From positions 2,998,041 to 3,062,040 of the forward strand of contig NZ_WSNW01000001.1 in the NCBI RefSeq assembly GCF_009767585.1: DNA of 64,000 nt, read 5' to 3'. Of the stretch, positions 40,998 through 49,594 are shown piece after piece. The notes beneath the pieces are model-generated. The model saw only the letters and a list, made by a program, of their open reading frames with translations, was not told the origin of the DNA and ran no database searches. The translations under genes and the position numbers were made by a program. Position 1 is the first letter of the stretch; the number at the start of each line of letters is the position of its first letter. Source of the stretch: Coprobacillus cateniformis. Its GTDB lineage: Bacteria; Bacillota_I; Bacilli_A; Erysipelotrichales; Coprobacillaceae.

Positions 40998-42410
40998 ATG
41001 AAAGAATCTATTTTTGATTCTCATTTTTTATGGGGTGGAGCGATTGCTGCACATCAGGTTGAAGGGGCATATAACGAAGATGGTAAAGAACCATCTACAG
41101 CTGATACTTTACTGGTTAATGAAGAAAGGTTTGAACATTATGGAGAATATATCAATCAAAACAAATATTATCCTAGTCATAAAGCAATAGACTTTTATCA
41201 TTGCTTTAAAGAAGATATCAAACTGTTTGCTGAAATGGGATTTAAAGCATTGCGTACATCTATTGCATGGACACGTATTTATCCAAAGGGGATTGAAGAA
41301 AAACCAAATGAAGCTGGATTGCAGTTTTATGATGACTTGTTTGATGAAATGTTAAAGTATAATATTGAACCCATTATCACAATTACTCATTACGAAACAC
41401 CGCTTTATTTAGCGAGAGAGTATGGAGGATGGAAAAATAGAAAGTTGATTGCTTTGTATGAAAAGTATGCCAGGACGATTTTTGAACGTTATAAAGATAA
41501 AGTGAAATATTGGATGAATTTTAATGAAATAAATACCTTAGCTATTATGCCAGCATTAGGTGGAGGATTTCATGAATCCTTTGATGATCCTTCAAGATTT
41601 CAAAGGATTTATCAGGCAGCACATCATCAGTTTGTAGCAAGTGCTTTAGCGGTAAAAGCATGTCATGAAATCATACCAGATGCAAAAATTGGCATGATGT
41701 TAGCAGGGCAACTCAGTTATCCATATTCATGCAATCCAGATGATGTTTTTGCAAATTTAAAGCAATCAAGACAATCATTGTTTTTTTCTGATGTTATGAT
41801 GAGAGGAGTATATCCAGCATATACAACAAGAATGTTTGAAGAATTAAATGTTCAATTAGAAATGAAAGAGGGTGATTTAGATATCATTAAAAATAATACA
41901 TCGGATTATTTAGCTTTGAGTTATTATATGAGCAGTGTCGTGATGAGTGATACTTCACAGTTAAAGAAAATAGGAAATATGTCAATAGGTGTTTCTAATC
42001 CATACCTGCAGACAAGTGAGTGGGGCTGGCAAATAGACAGTAAAGGGTTACGAATTTACTTAAATCAATTATATGACAGATATCAAAAACCATTGTTTAT
42101 TGTTGAAAATGGATTAGGAGCTATAGACATTTTAGAAAATGAAACAGTACATGATACATATCGTATTGATTATATACGAAAGCATATTGAACAGATGAAA
42201 GAAGCGATTCAAGACGGTGTTGAACTCATGGGTTATCTTCCATGGGGATGTATTGATTTGGTTAGCTGTTCAACAGGAGAAATGAAAAAACGTTATGGTT
42301 TTATATATGTGGACATAGATAATGAAGGACAGGGAAGTTGCAAAAGATATAAAAAAGAATCTTTTGAATGGTATCAAAAGGTTATAGCAAGCAACGGAGA
42401 AGAAATATAG
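40998..42410 (+). CDS. 6-phospho-beta-glucosidase, glycoside hydrolase family 1
   Basis: A 470-residue GH1 enzyme that splits phosphorylated beta-glucosides brought in by the PTS. Start signature FLWGGAIAAHQVEGAY, acid/base Glu in WMNFNEIN, nucleophile Glu in FIVENGLGA. NEI in place of NEP is common in the 6-phospho branch. Start ATG 40998 is 11 bp after AAAGGAGAG; an in-frame TTG at 40968 lacks a site. It follows the EIIBC gene by 72 bp and completes the uptake and cleavage pathway of the locus. Confidence 0.92.
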   Translation: MKESIFDSHFLWGGAIAAHQVEGAYNEDGKEPSTADTLLVNEERFEHYGEYINQNKYYPSHKAIDFYHCFKEDIKLFAEMGFKALRTSIAWTRIYPKGIEEKPNEAGLQFYDDLFDEMLKYNIEPIITITHYETPLYLAREYGGWKNRKLIALYEKYARTIFERYKDKVKYWMNFNEINTLAIMPALGGGFHESFDDPSRFQRIYQAAHHQFVASALAVKACHEIIPDAKIGMMLAGQLSYPYSCNPDDVFANLKQSRQSLFFSDVMMRGVYPAYTTRMFEELNVQLEMKEGDLDIIKNNTSDYLALSYYMSSVVMSDTSQLKKIGNMSIGVSNPYLQTSEWGWQIDSKGLRIYLNQLYDRYQKPLFIVENGLGAIDILENETVHDTYRIDYIRKHIEQMKEAIQDGVELMGYLPWGCIDLVSCSTGEMKKRYGFIYVDIDNEGQGSCKRYKKESFEWYQKVIASNGEEI

Positions 42411-42770
42411 GAATAAAAATTCCATTATCAATTTATCCAGAAATAGATTAAATTTATAGGTCTAGAAACTATTGGAATTGTCAATATAGGTTAGTTATAT
42501 TATTGTTTGTATGTGAAGTTTATCAAGCCATAATAGAAAGGATGTTAGAACGAATGAGAAGTCTTTTGTATGATATATATATTTTAAAATTATGTAAAAA
42601 GATCAAAAATCAATAGTATGCTGATGTTGTATTTTCACAAATAATAGAATCACCTTGATGTGAGAATAGTGAAAAGGTATATCGAAAAATTAAAAAAAGC
42701 AATGAAATGAATTAAAAGATAGAGGACTCTTCATTGAATACACAGAAAACCTAGGAAATTTCTGAATTAT
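42411..42770. other. Gene-poor stretch between the PTS locus and rpsD
   Basis: No supported gene. A frame near 42505-42615 (CEVYQAIIERMLERM...) looks somewhat protein-like and continues past a TAG, which could mark a decayed gene, but it has no start site or recognised motif. GGAAT/ATTCC just after the GH1 stop is too weak to call a terminator. Confidence 0.45.
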
Positions 42771-42771
42771 A

Positions 42772-42800
42772 TTGACTTAAAGCATGTTTTATGATATAAA
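42772..42800 (+). promoter_or_regulatory. Promoter of rpsD
   Basis: TTGACT (42772-42777) and TATAAA (42795-42800), 17-bp spacer. It gives a leader of about 160 nt. Confidence 0.75.
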
Positions 42801-42806
42801 TACCTA

Positions 42807-42966
42807 GTGCAATAAATGATAGCAGCACATAGAGTGTAAGAAATTGCGTTTGTAACATATGGATGTAGAGTATCTGGCTGCAAAGAGAAATACTTAGTAC
42901 AGACACAACCTCACGGATCTATGCATGTTATTGTTTTAGCAAAATAAAACAATAGGAGGAAATACA
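42807..42966 (+). promoter_or_regulatory. Long rpsD leader with hairpin touching the ribosome binding site
   Basis: The leader ends with a perfect 10-bp hairpin, TATTGTTTTA (42929-42938), GCAAAA, TAAAACAATA (42945-42954), immediately followed by GGAGG (42955-42959). In Bacillus, S4 represses its own mRNA through the leader; a similar autogenous element is likely here, though I cannot match the Bacillus structure by eye. Confidence 0.55.
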
Positions 42967-43572
42967 ATGGCACGTTATACAGGACCACAATGGAAAAAAT
43001 CTAGACGTTTAGGATTTTCTACATTAGAAACTGGAAAAGAATTATCAAAAAGACCATATGCTCCAGGGCAACATGGACAAAAAAGAAAGAAACCTACAGA
43101 ATATGGTTTACAATTAGCTGAAAAGCAAAAAGTAAGACATATGTATGGAGTGAATGAAAAACAATTCCGTAATACTTTCTTTAGAGCAAGTAAAATGGAT
43201 GGAATTACTGGTTATAACTTCTTCTGTTTACTTGAAACAAGATTAGACAATGTTGTTTACAGATTAGGTTTTGCAACAACAAGAAGACAAGCAAGACAAT
43301 TGGTAAACCATGGTCATATTTTATTAAATGGTGTAAAAACAGATATTGCATCTTGTCAAGTTAAAGTTGGAGATGTTGTTGCAGTTAAAGAAAAATCTAA
43401 ATCTTTAGAAATCATTAAAACAAGTTTAGCTTCTCAAAACCATGTACCTGGATTTGTTGAAGTTGATGCTGATAAAATGGAAGGTAAATTCATTAGATTA
43501 CCTGAAAGATCTGAATTAAATCAAGAAATTAACGAATCATTAATCGTTGAATACTATAACAGACTTGGTTAA
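42967..43572 (+). CDS. rpsD: 30S ribosomal protein S4
   Basis: A 201-residue ribosomal protein that nucleates 30S assembly. It begins MARYTGPQWKKSRRLGFSTL and contains the S4 RNA-binding domain (LETRLDNVVYRLGFATTRRQARQLVNHGHILLNG). The N-terminal zinc-binding cysteines of some S4 proteins are absent (C-minus form). As in Bacillus it stands alone rather than in the alpha operon. GGAGG is 7 bp before ATG 42967. Confidence 0.97.
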   Translation: MARYTGPQWKKSRRLGFSTLETGKELSKRPYAPGQHGQKRKKPTEYGLQLAEKQKVRHMYGVNEKQFRNTFFRASKMDGITGYNFFCLLETRLDNVVYRLGFATTRRQARQLVNHGHILLNGVKTDIASCQVKVGDVVAVKEKSKSLEIIKTSLASQNHVPGFVEVDADKMEGKFIRLPERSELNQEINESLIVEYYNRLG

Positions 43573-43578
43573 TCATGA

Positions 43579-43604
43579 AATGGGCACGATGTGTCCATTT
43601 TTTC
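43579..43604 (+). terminator. Terminator of rpsD
   Basis: AATGGGCAC (43579-43587), loop GAT, GTGTCCATT (43591-43599), T run. Confidence 0.88.
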
Positions 43605-43686
43605 TATCCTTTCTTAGCATAAAATGATGAAATTCGAAAGAATTTATGATAAAATATAAAAGTGTAAAAGAAAGGATTTTGGAAAT

Positions 43687-45429
43687 ATGGATAAGATTAT
43701 GGAGATTATTGAAAAAATTGGAACAAGAAATCTTATTTTCGCTGGTATTGGTCTTGTCGTTCTGATTGTTTTCTTATTTGTGTATAGAGGATTGCGTATA
43801 AGAAAATATAGAAAATTAATTGTTGATGTAGAAAATAAAATGAATGCTGTGAAATCATTGCCTTTGCAGTATCGTTTAGGAAGAGTACAAAGTATTTCAA
43901 AAAATATGCCAGAAGTTTCAGAACTTTATGAACAATATGCTCAAGAGTTTGAAAGAATTTGTGAGTATCAAAAAAATGAACTTGGAATATTAGTGAATGA
44001 AGTAGATGAACAGCTTTTTTATGGTAAATTGCGTAAAGTTTCAAAGAAAATGAAACAATTAGATGAAATGCTTATTGTTTATGAAAAAGATTCTCAAGAA
44101 TTATTAGAGAAAATTGAAAAGATTACTGAAATTGAAAATGTTCAAAGAATAGAAATTATTCGTGTAAAAGAAATGTATCGGGAAACAATTGATCATTTTG
44201 AATCTATACGTTTTAAAGTTGAAGAGTTTGTTCCAAATCTTTTAGATATATTTAATGAAATTGATGATTCATTTGTAAAACTTGAAGGAATGATGAATAA
44301 TCAGTTATTTGAAGATGCCAAAGAATTTACTAAAGATATTGAAGCAAAGGTGATTTGGGTGAATCAGCGTTTAGAAGATTTGCCAAGTTACATTGCAGTT
44401 GTTCGCCAATATATGCCTAAGAAGGTCGCTCATATTCAGGGATTAATTCAAATAATGACTGAAGAAAAATTTTCTTTAAATCAATTAGATGCGTATAATC
44501 GTTTAAATATGATTCAAACGACTTTAGAAGAATCTATAGGTCATATTAAAAAATTAGAATTAGATAATATTGGTGAGGTTTTACAGAATTTATCTGATGC
44601 GATCGATTCATTAATTCAAGATTTAGAAGGTGAAAAGCGTTCTTTTGATGAATTTAAAGAAAAATGGGATGCAAGTTATACATTGATTACGGAAATTTAT
44701 GATCAATATAAACAAGTGATGATTGATTATAATCGTATGAGAAGTCTGTATGTTATAGATGATTTGGATATTGTTATTGATGAAAAGTTTCAAGAGTTTG
44801 ATGCTCTTTTAAGAGAGTCTTATGATTTAGAAGCGGAAATGGTTAAAGGAAATTTCTCTTATTCTCAAATGATAGTTAAGGTTGAAACTATGAAAGATAA
44901 TGCAGCTGTTCATCAAAGTTATTTAAATGATTTCTTTGTACTAAGAGATCATCTCTATTTACAAGAACAACGTGCAGTTGATGAACTTGAAAATATTAAT
45001 ATAGTTTTATTGGAAATTAAATCTGAAATTAAAAACAAGCATTTACCTATGATTAATGAATCTTACAAAGATTATATTCAGGATTCTTATGATAAGGCTG
45101 CACAAATTCAAGCTTATCGCCAAAATAGACCTGTAGAATTATCTGAATTATCAAAACGCGTTGATGGTGCGAGAGATGTTATTTATAAATTGTATGATAA
45201 TGTACATAACTTAATTGTGACTGCAGAAATGGTTGAAGAAGCTATTGTTTTTGGGAATCGTTATCGTTCAACTTTCTTAGAAGTCAATACTGAATTAACA
45301 AAGGCAGAAGTTTTGTTTAGAAATGGTGAATATACTAAAGCTTTATCAACAGCTGTTGATATTATTGAGAAGATTCAGCCTGGTTCTTATGAAGAATTGA
45401 TAAAAAAATCATCTGAAAAGTCCGTTTAA
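43687..45429 (+). CDS. ezrA: Septation ring formation regulator EzrA
   Basis: A 580-residue protein with one N-terminal membrane helix (NLIFAGIGLVVLIVFLFVYRG) followed by a long cytoplasmic region made almost wholly of coiled-coil, spectrin-like repeats. The block RKLIVDVENKMNAVKSLPLQYRLGRV is typical for EzrA. It inhibits FtsZ ring formation away from mid-cell and works in the divisome of Firmicutes. Slightly longer than average (about 565). Its neighbours, a cysteine desulfurase and thiI, match the order in Bacillus. AGGATTTTGGAA lies before ATG 43687. Confidence 0.92.
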   Translation: MDKIMEIIEKIGTRNLIFAGIGLVVLIVFLFVYRGLRIRKYRKLIVDVENKMNAVKSLPLQYRLGRVQSISKNMPEVSELYEQYAQEFERICEYQKNELGILVNEVDEQLFYGKLRKVSKKMKQLDEMLIVYEKDSQELLEKIEKITEIENVQRIEIIRVKEMYRETIDHFESIRFKVEEFVPNLLDIFNEIDDSFVKLEGMMNNQLFEDAKEFTKDIEAKVIWVNQRLEDLPSYIAVVRQYMPKKVAHIQGLIQIMTEEKFSLNQLDAYNRLNMIQTTLEESIGHIKKLELDNIGEVLQNLSDAIDSLIQDLEGEKRSFDEFKEKWDASYTLITEIYDQYKQVMIDYNRMRSLYVIDDLDIVIDEKFQEFDALLRESYDLEAEMVKGNFSYSQMIVKVETMKDNAAVHQSYLNDFFVLRDHLYLQEQRAVDELENINIVLLEIKSEIKNKHLPMINESYKDYIQDSYDKAAQIQAYRQNRPVELSELSKRVDGARDVIYKLYDNVHNLIVTAEMVEEAIVFGNRYRSTFLEVNTELTKAEVLFRNGEYTKALSTAVDIIEKIQPGSYEELIKKSSEKSV

Positions 45430-45440
45430 GGACTTTTTTG
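45416..45440 (+). terminator. Terminator overlapping the ezrA stop codon
   Basis: AAAAGTCC (45416-45423), GTTTAA, GGACTTTT (45430-45437), T run. Confidence 0.88.
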
Positions 45441-45498
45441 CTGGAAAAAAAGAATTGAACATGATATATATACATATATTGAGATATGGAGGGAATAT

Positions 45499-46638
45499 AT
45501 GATTTATTTAGATTATGTATCAACAACACCATTGGATAAAGAGGTTAATCAAATGTATCAATCGTTATTAAATGATTATTTTGCAAATGCTGATTCATTA
45601 TATTCACTGGGGTTACAAACAAGTTCATTGATGGAAAAGTCACGAAGTTTGATTGCTGATATGTTAGATGTTAAACCAACAGAGATTTTTTTTACGAGTG
45701 GAGCAAGTGAATCTAACAATATTGCGATTAAAGGGTGTGCTTTTCAATATCAAAATAGAGGGAAACATATTATTACTAGTGCAATTGAACATTCAAGTGT
45801 ATACAATGCTTGTATTCAGTTAAGAGATGTTTTTGGATTTCAGGTAGATTTTATTTCTGTGGATCAAAATGGACGGTTAAATTTAGATGAGTTAAGTCAT
45901 AAAATTCGTGATGATACAATTTTAGTATCGTTAATGTATGTCAATAATGAAGTTGGTATTATCAATCCTATTCATGAAGTTAGAGAAATCATATCTCAAA
46001 AAAATAAGAAAACAAAGTTTCATGTTGATATGGTTCAGGCATTAGGTAAAATACCTATTGATTTATCTGTTGTGGATATGGCAAGTTTTTCGGCCCATAA
46101 AATTTATGGATTAAAAGGAAGCGGTGTTCTTTTCAAGAAAGAGTCAACTTCTTTAATTCCATTGATTTGTGGTGGACAGCAAGAATCAGGGCTACGTGGT
46201 GGAACATCAAATACAGCTACACATATTATGTTTGCAAAAACATTGCGTTTAGCACTGGAAAATCAAGACAATAAATATCAATATGTTAAATCATTAAATA
46301 GATATGTAAGAAATGCATTTATACAAGAGCCTGATATTGTGATAAACACACCAATGGAAGAAAGTTCTCCATATATTTTGAATTTTTCATGTGTTGGATA
46401 TAAGCCTGAAGTGATTCTCCATGCATTAGAGGCACATGAGTGTTATGTTTCTACAAAAAGTACATGTTCTTCACGTAAGAATGATGTTTCAAGAACGTTA
46501 GGGGCTATGGGTGTTCCTATTGAAATTGCTCAAAGTGCTATACGTATAAGTTTTTCACACCATACAAAGCAAGAAGAAATTGATGAATTTTTATATCATC
46601 TTTCTTCAACGTTAAAGACAATTAAGAAGCAGAGGTAA
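45499..46638 (+). CDS. Cysteine desulfurase (NifS/IscS family), thiI partner
   Basis: A 379-residue PLP enzyme that takes sulfur from cysteine. It starts MIYLDYVSTTPLDKEVNQMY; the PLP lysine is in SFSAHKIYGLKGSGV; the catalytic cysteine is in STKSTCSSRKN. Its position 4 bp before thiI, as for NifZ-ThiI in Bacillus, suggests that it donates persulfide to ThiI for 4-thiouridine in tRNA and perhaps thiamine, rather than serving general Fe-S assembly. GGAGGG precedes ATG 45499. Confidence 0.93.
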   Translation: MIYLDYVSTTPLDKEVNQMYQSLLNDYFANADSLYSLGLQTSSLMEKSRSLIADMLDVKPTEIFFTSGASESNNIAIKGCAFQYQNRGKHIITSAIEHSSVYNACIQLRDVFGFQVDFISVDQNGRLNLDELSHKIRDDTILVSLMYVNNEVGIINPIHEVREIISQKNKKTKFHVDMVQALGKIPIDLSVVDMASFSAHKIYGLKGSGVLFKKESTSLIPLICGGQQESGLRGGTSNTATHIMFAKTLRLALENQDNKYQYVKSLNRYVRNAFIQEPDIVINTPMEESSPYILNFSCVGYKPEVILHALEAHECYVSTKSTCSSRKNDVSRTLGAMGVPIEIAQSAIRISFSHHTKQEEIDEFLYHLSSTLKTIKKQR

Positions 46639-46642
46639 ATAG

Positions 46643-47839
46643 ATGGAATGTAATCATATTTTAGTCCGTTTTGGAGAACTGACTACAAAAGGAAAAAATC
46701 GTAAATTGTTTATTCGTAAATTATGTCAAAATACAAAAGAAATCTTAAATTCATTTCAAAATTTAAAATATGAATTATCTTTTGATCGTATGTATATACT
46801 ATTAAATGGAGAGGATGCAAAGGCTGTTTGTCGTCAATTAAAAACAGTCTTTGGAATTCATTCTTTTTCGTTGTGTTATCAAGTAAAAAGTGATTTAGAA
46901 AGTATAAAAGAAGCATGCCTGCATGTTATTGAAAATAATCCTGGAAATACTTTTAAAATTGATACAAAAAGAAATGATAAAGAATTTCCTATGCAGTCAC
47001 ATGATATTAATACAGCAATTGCTGGACATGTATTTCATCATACATCAAAAGAATTAAAGGTCGATGTTCATCATCCGGATATTCTTGTAAAAGTAGAATT
47101 GAGAAAAGAATTCACTTATGTAATGGATAATGTGATTTTGGGTGCAGGTGGATATCCAGTTGGAATTGGTGGTAAAGCTTTATTGATGTTATCTGGAGGA
47201 ATAGACTCACCTGTAGCAGGTTATTTAACTCTAAAACGTGGTGTTGATATAGAATGTATACATTATGCATCACCACCATATACAAGTGATTTAGCTAGAG
47301 AAAAAGTTTTAGATTTGGTTGATGTTTTGAGACATTATACACATGGAAAGATTACTGTACATATTGTCCCATTCACAGAATTGCAATTGGCTGTTTATGA
47401 ACATTGTGAAGAAAGTTATGCAATGACAGTTATGCGTAGAATGATGTATCGTATTGCTCAGGGAGTTGCTCAAAAAAATAATTGCTTAGCAATTGTAAAT
47501 GGTGAAAGTATCGGACAAGTTGCTTCGCAAACTTTAGAAAGTATGTCTGTTATTAATGAAGTGATTTCTATGCCAGTACTGCGTCCTGTTGCATGTATGG
47601 ATAAATTAGAGATCATTGATTTAGCAAATAAAATTGGAACATATGATATTTCGATTCGACCACATGAAGATTGCTGTACAATTTTCACACCTAAACAACC
47701 TGCCACAAAGCCAAAAAGTTATAAGGCAAAAGCTTTTGAAGAAAACTGGGACTTTGATAAAATGGTTCAGGACTGTATTGAACAAACAACTTTTATTGTC
47801 ATAAATAACGATTATAAAAATGTTGAAAATTTATTTTAA
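46643..47839 (+). CDS. thiI: tRNA 4-thiouridine synthase ThiI
   Basis: A 398-residue protein. N-terminal ferredoxin-like region and THUMP domain (KELKVDVHHPDILVKVELRKE), then the PP-loop ATPase (GKALLMLSGGIDSPVAGYLTLKRG) and the HEDCCTIFTPKQPATKP block. It adds sulfur to U8 of tRNA. It lacks the C-terminal rhodanese domain of the E. coli protein, as usual in Firmicutes, so it depends on the cysteine desulfurase next to it. Start ATG 46643. Confidence 0.95.
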   Translation: MECNHILVRFGELTTKGKNRKLFIRKLCQNTKEILNSFQNLKYELSFDRMYILLNGEDAKAVCRQLKTVFGIHSFSLCYQVKSDLESIKEACLHVIENNPGNTFKIDTKRNDKEFPMQSHDINTAIAGHVFHHTSKELKVDVHHPDILVKVELRKEFTYVMDNVILGAGGYPVGIGGKALLMLSGGIDSPVAGYLTLKRGVDIECIHYASPPYTSDLAREKVLDLVDVLRHYTHGKITVHIVPFTELQLAVYEHCEESYAMTVMRRMMYRIAQGVAQKNNCLAIVNGESIGQVASQTLESMSVINEVISMPVLRPVACMDKLEIIDLANKIGTYDISIRPHEDCCTIFTPKQPATKPKSYKAKAFEENWDFDKMVQDCIEQTTFIVINNDYKNVENLF

Positions 47840-47845
47840 TTTTTT

Positions 47846-47875
47846 TGAATAAGATTTCATATCTGACACAAACTA
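47846..47875 (+). promoter_or_regulatory. Predicted sigma-G-type promoter of the SASP gene
   Basis: TGAATA (47846-47851), 17 bp, CAAACTA (47869-47875) fits the sigma-G pattern (TGnATA, CATnnTA) except at two -10 bases. It stands just before a spore-protein gene, where forespore sigma-G is expected. Confidence 0.6.
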
Positions 47876-47884
47876 ATTGTGTCA
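47864..47884. promoter_or_regulatory. Perfect palindrome over the SASP -10 region
   Basis: TGACACAA (47864-47871), ACTAA, TTGTGTCA (47877-47884), directly followed by AGGAGGTG. It could be an operator on the predicted -10, or a hairpin next to the ribosome binding site if transcription starts upstream. Confidence 0.55.
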
Positions 47885-47897
47885 GGAGGTGAAAGTT

Positions 47898-48101
47898 ATG
47901 AATACAAACTCAAGCAAAAATAAATTAGTAGTTCCTGGTGCTCAAAATGCAATCGATCAAATGAAATACGAAATCGCAAATGAATTTGGTGTTAACCTTG
48001 GACCTGATGCAACTTCTCGTGCTAACGGATCTGTTGGTGGTGAAATCACTAAGAGATTAGTTCAAATGGGACAAAATCAAATCGCTGGTAGACAACAATA
48101 A
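47898..48101 (+). CDS. Alpha/beta-type small acid-soluble spore protein
   Basis: A 67-residue DNA-binding spore protein. It shows the two conserved family blocks: QMKYEIANEFGVNLGPDATSRANGSVGGEITKRLVQMG, with the germination-protease site around YEIANEFG, and a short variable N-terminus (MNTNSSKNKLVVPGAQNAID). Such proteins coat spore DNA, protect it from UV and heat, and are degraded on germination. Start ATG 47898 has a perfect AGGAGGTG; the open frame extends upstream over the promoter. This is firm evidence that the organism sporulates. Confidence 0.95.
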   Translation: MNTNSSKNKLVVPGAQNAIDQMKYEIANEFGVNLGPDATSRANGSVGGEITKRLVQMGQNQIAGRQQ

Positions 48102-48120
48102 TCATTGAGATTAAGATACG

Positions 48121-48160
48121 AAAACCCTAGTCATAATTCATTTATGAGTAGGGTTTTTTC
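48121..48160 (+). terminator. Terminator of the SASP gene
   Basis: AAAACCCTA (48121-48129) pairs with TAGGGTTTT (48149-48157); the inner part pairs CATAA with TTATG. T run follows. Confidence 0.88.
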
Positions 48161-48257
48161 TTAATGATAAAAGCAAATATAAAATGAAAAAGAAGGAATA
48201 TCTATTTCTTTTTATTGCCAAAATATGTGAAAATTTGATATCGCTTACAATTTCTAG

Positions 48258-48286
48258 TTGAGTTATTTTGTTTTTTTTTGTACAAT
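48258..48286 (+). promoter_or_regulatory. Promoter of ackA
   Basis: TTGAGT (48258-48263), 17 bp, TACAAT (48281-48286). Confidence 0.65.
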
Positions 48287-48316
48287 ATGAATATGTACGT
48301 AGGAGGAATGAAATAT

Positions 48317-49513
48317 ATGACAAAAGTTATGGCGGTTAACGCTGGAAGTTCATCTTTAAAATTTCAATTATTTAATATGCCAAGTGAGGATGTTATTACT
48401 TCAGGAATTGTTGAAAGAATTGGAATGGAGGATGCAATTTTTACGATTAAATATAATGGAGAGAAAAAAACAGATACTTGTTCTATTCCAGATCATCAGG
48501 TTGCTGTAGATATGTTATTGAAGGCACTTGTTGAAGAAGGTGTTGTTCAGGAACTGAGTGAAATTAATGCGGTTGGACATCGTATTGTTCATGGCGGAGA
48601 ATATTTTAATGATAGTGCAGTTGTTGATGAGGATGTTGTAAGCAAAGTGGAGGAACTTTGTGAATTGGCACCTTTACATAATCCAGCACATTTGGTTGGA
48701 TATCGTGCTTTTAAAGATGCATTGCCTGGAGTGAAACATGTTTTCACATTTGATACAGCTTTTCATCAAACGTTGGATAAAGAAAGATATTTATATGCTT
48801 TGCCATTAGAATATTATACTGATTTAAAAGTGAGAAAATATGGAGCTCATGGAACAAGTCATAAATATGTTTCAGAACAAGTCATTGAAATGCTTGGGAA
48901 ACCAAAAGGTTCTAGAGTTATTGTTTGTCATTTGGGAAATGGTGCTAGTATTTCTGCGGTTTTGGATGGGAAGTGTATTGATACATCTATGGGATTTACA
49001 CCACTTGCAGGTGTGATGATGGGAACACGTTGTGGTGATGTTGATCCATCAATTATGCCTTACCTATGTAAGAAACTCAATAAGACACCTGATGAAGTTT
49101 TGGATATCTATAATAAGAAATCTGGTATGTTGGGAATCTTTGGTATATCTTCAGATTCTAGAGATATTGAAAACGCACTGTTTAAAGAAGGAGACGAGCG
49201 TGCTTTATTAACTGGATTGTTATATGCACGAATTGTTTCTAAATATATTGGCGCTTATTATGCTGAATTGGGTGGCTGTGATGCAATTGCTTTTACAGCT
49301 GGTGTTGGTGAAAATGCCGCCTATTTAAGACGTATTATTATTGATGATGTATCTAAAGCATTTGGTGTTTTCTTGGATGAGGAATTGAATGCTATTAGAG
49401 GACCTGAGAATAGAGTGATTTCTCATCAGTATTCACAAATCAAAGTTATGGTTATTCCAACAAATGAAGAAGTGATGATTGCGAGAGATACAGTAAGGTT
49501 ACTTGGTTTATAA
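48317..49513 (+). CDS. ackA: Acetate kinase
   Basis: A 398-residue enzyme that makes ATP from acetyl phosphate, ending mixed-acid fermentation. Signatures: VMAVNAGSSSLKFQLF at the start, HRIVHGGEYF, DTAFHQTL, HGTSHKYVS, and GNGASISAVLDGKCIDTSMGFTPL. Start ATG 48317 is about 10 bp after GGAGG; an earlier ATG at 48308 touches that site. No phosphotransacetylase gene is next to it. Confidence 0.96.
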   Translation: MTKVMAVNAGSSSLKFQLFNMPSEDVITSGIVERIGMEDAIFTIKYNGEKKTDTCSIPDHQVAVDMLLKALVEEGVVQELSEINAVGHRIVHGGEYFNDSAVVDEDVVSKVEELCELAPLHNPAHLVGYRAFKDALPGVKHVFTFDTAFHQTLDKERYLYALPLEYYTDLKVRKYGAHGTSHKYVSEQVIEMLGKPKGSRVIVCHLGNGASISAVLDGKCIDTSMGFTPLAGVMMGTRCGDVDPSIMPYLCKKLNKTPDEVLDIYNKKSGMLGIFGISSDSRDIENALFKEGDERALLTGLLYARIVSKYIGAYYAELGGCDAIAFTAGVGENAAYLRRIIIDDVSKAFGVFLDEELNAIRGPENRVISHQYSQIKVMVIPTNEEVMIARDTVRLLGL

Positions 49514-49536
49514 GAACTCAAAAGAGTTCTTTTTTT
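49513..49536 (+). terminator. Terminator of ackA
   Basis: AGAACTC, loop AAAA, GAGTTCT, then seven T. Confidence 0.9.
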
Positions 49537-49594
49537 CTTCTTTAAGTTCATATTGTAGACATTCTATGGTATTATATTGAGTAAGGTGATAAGA

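Noticed and set aside
42505..42660. Protein-like frame (CEVYQAIIERM...) interrupted by TAG
   Set aside because: No ribosome binding site, no recognisable motif and no second half of any known protein; kept only as part of a gene-poor stretch.
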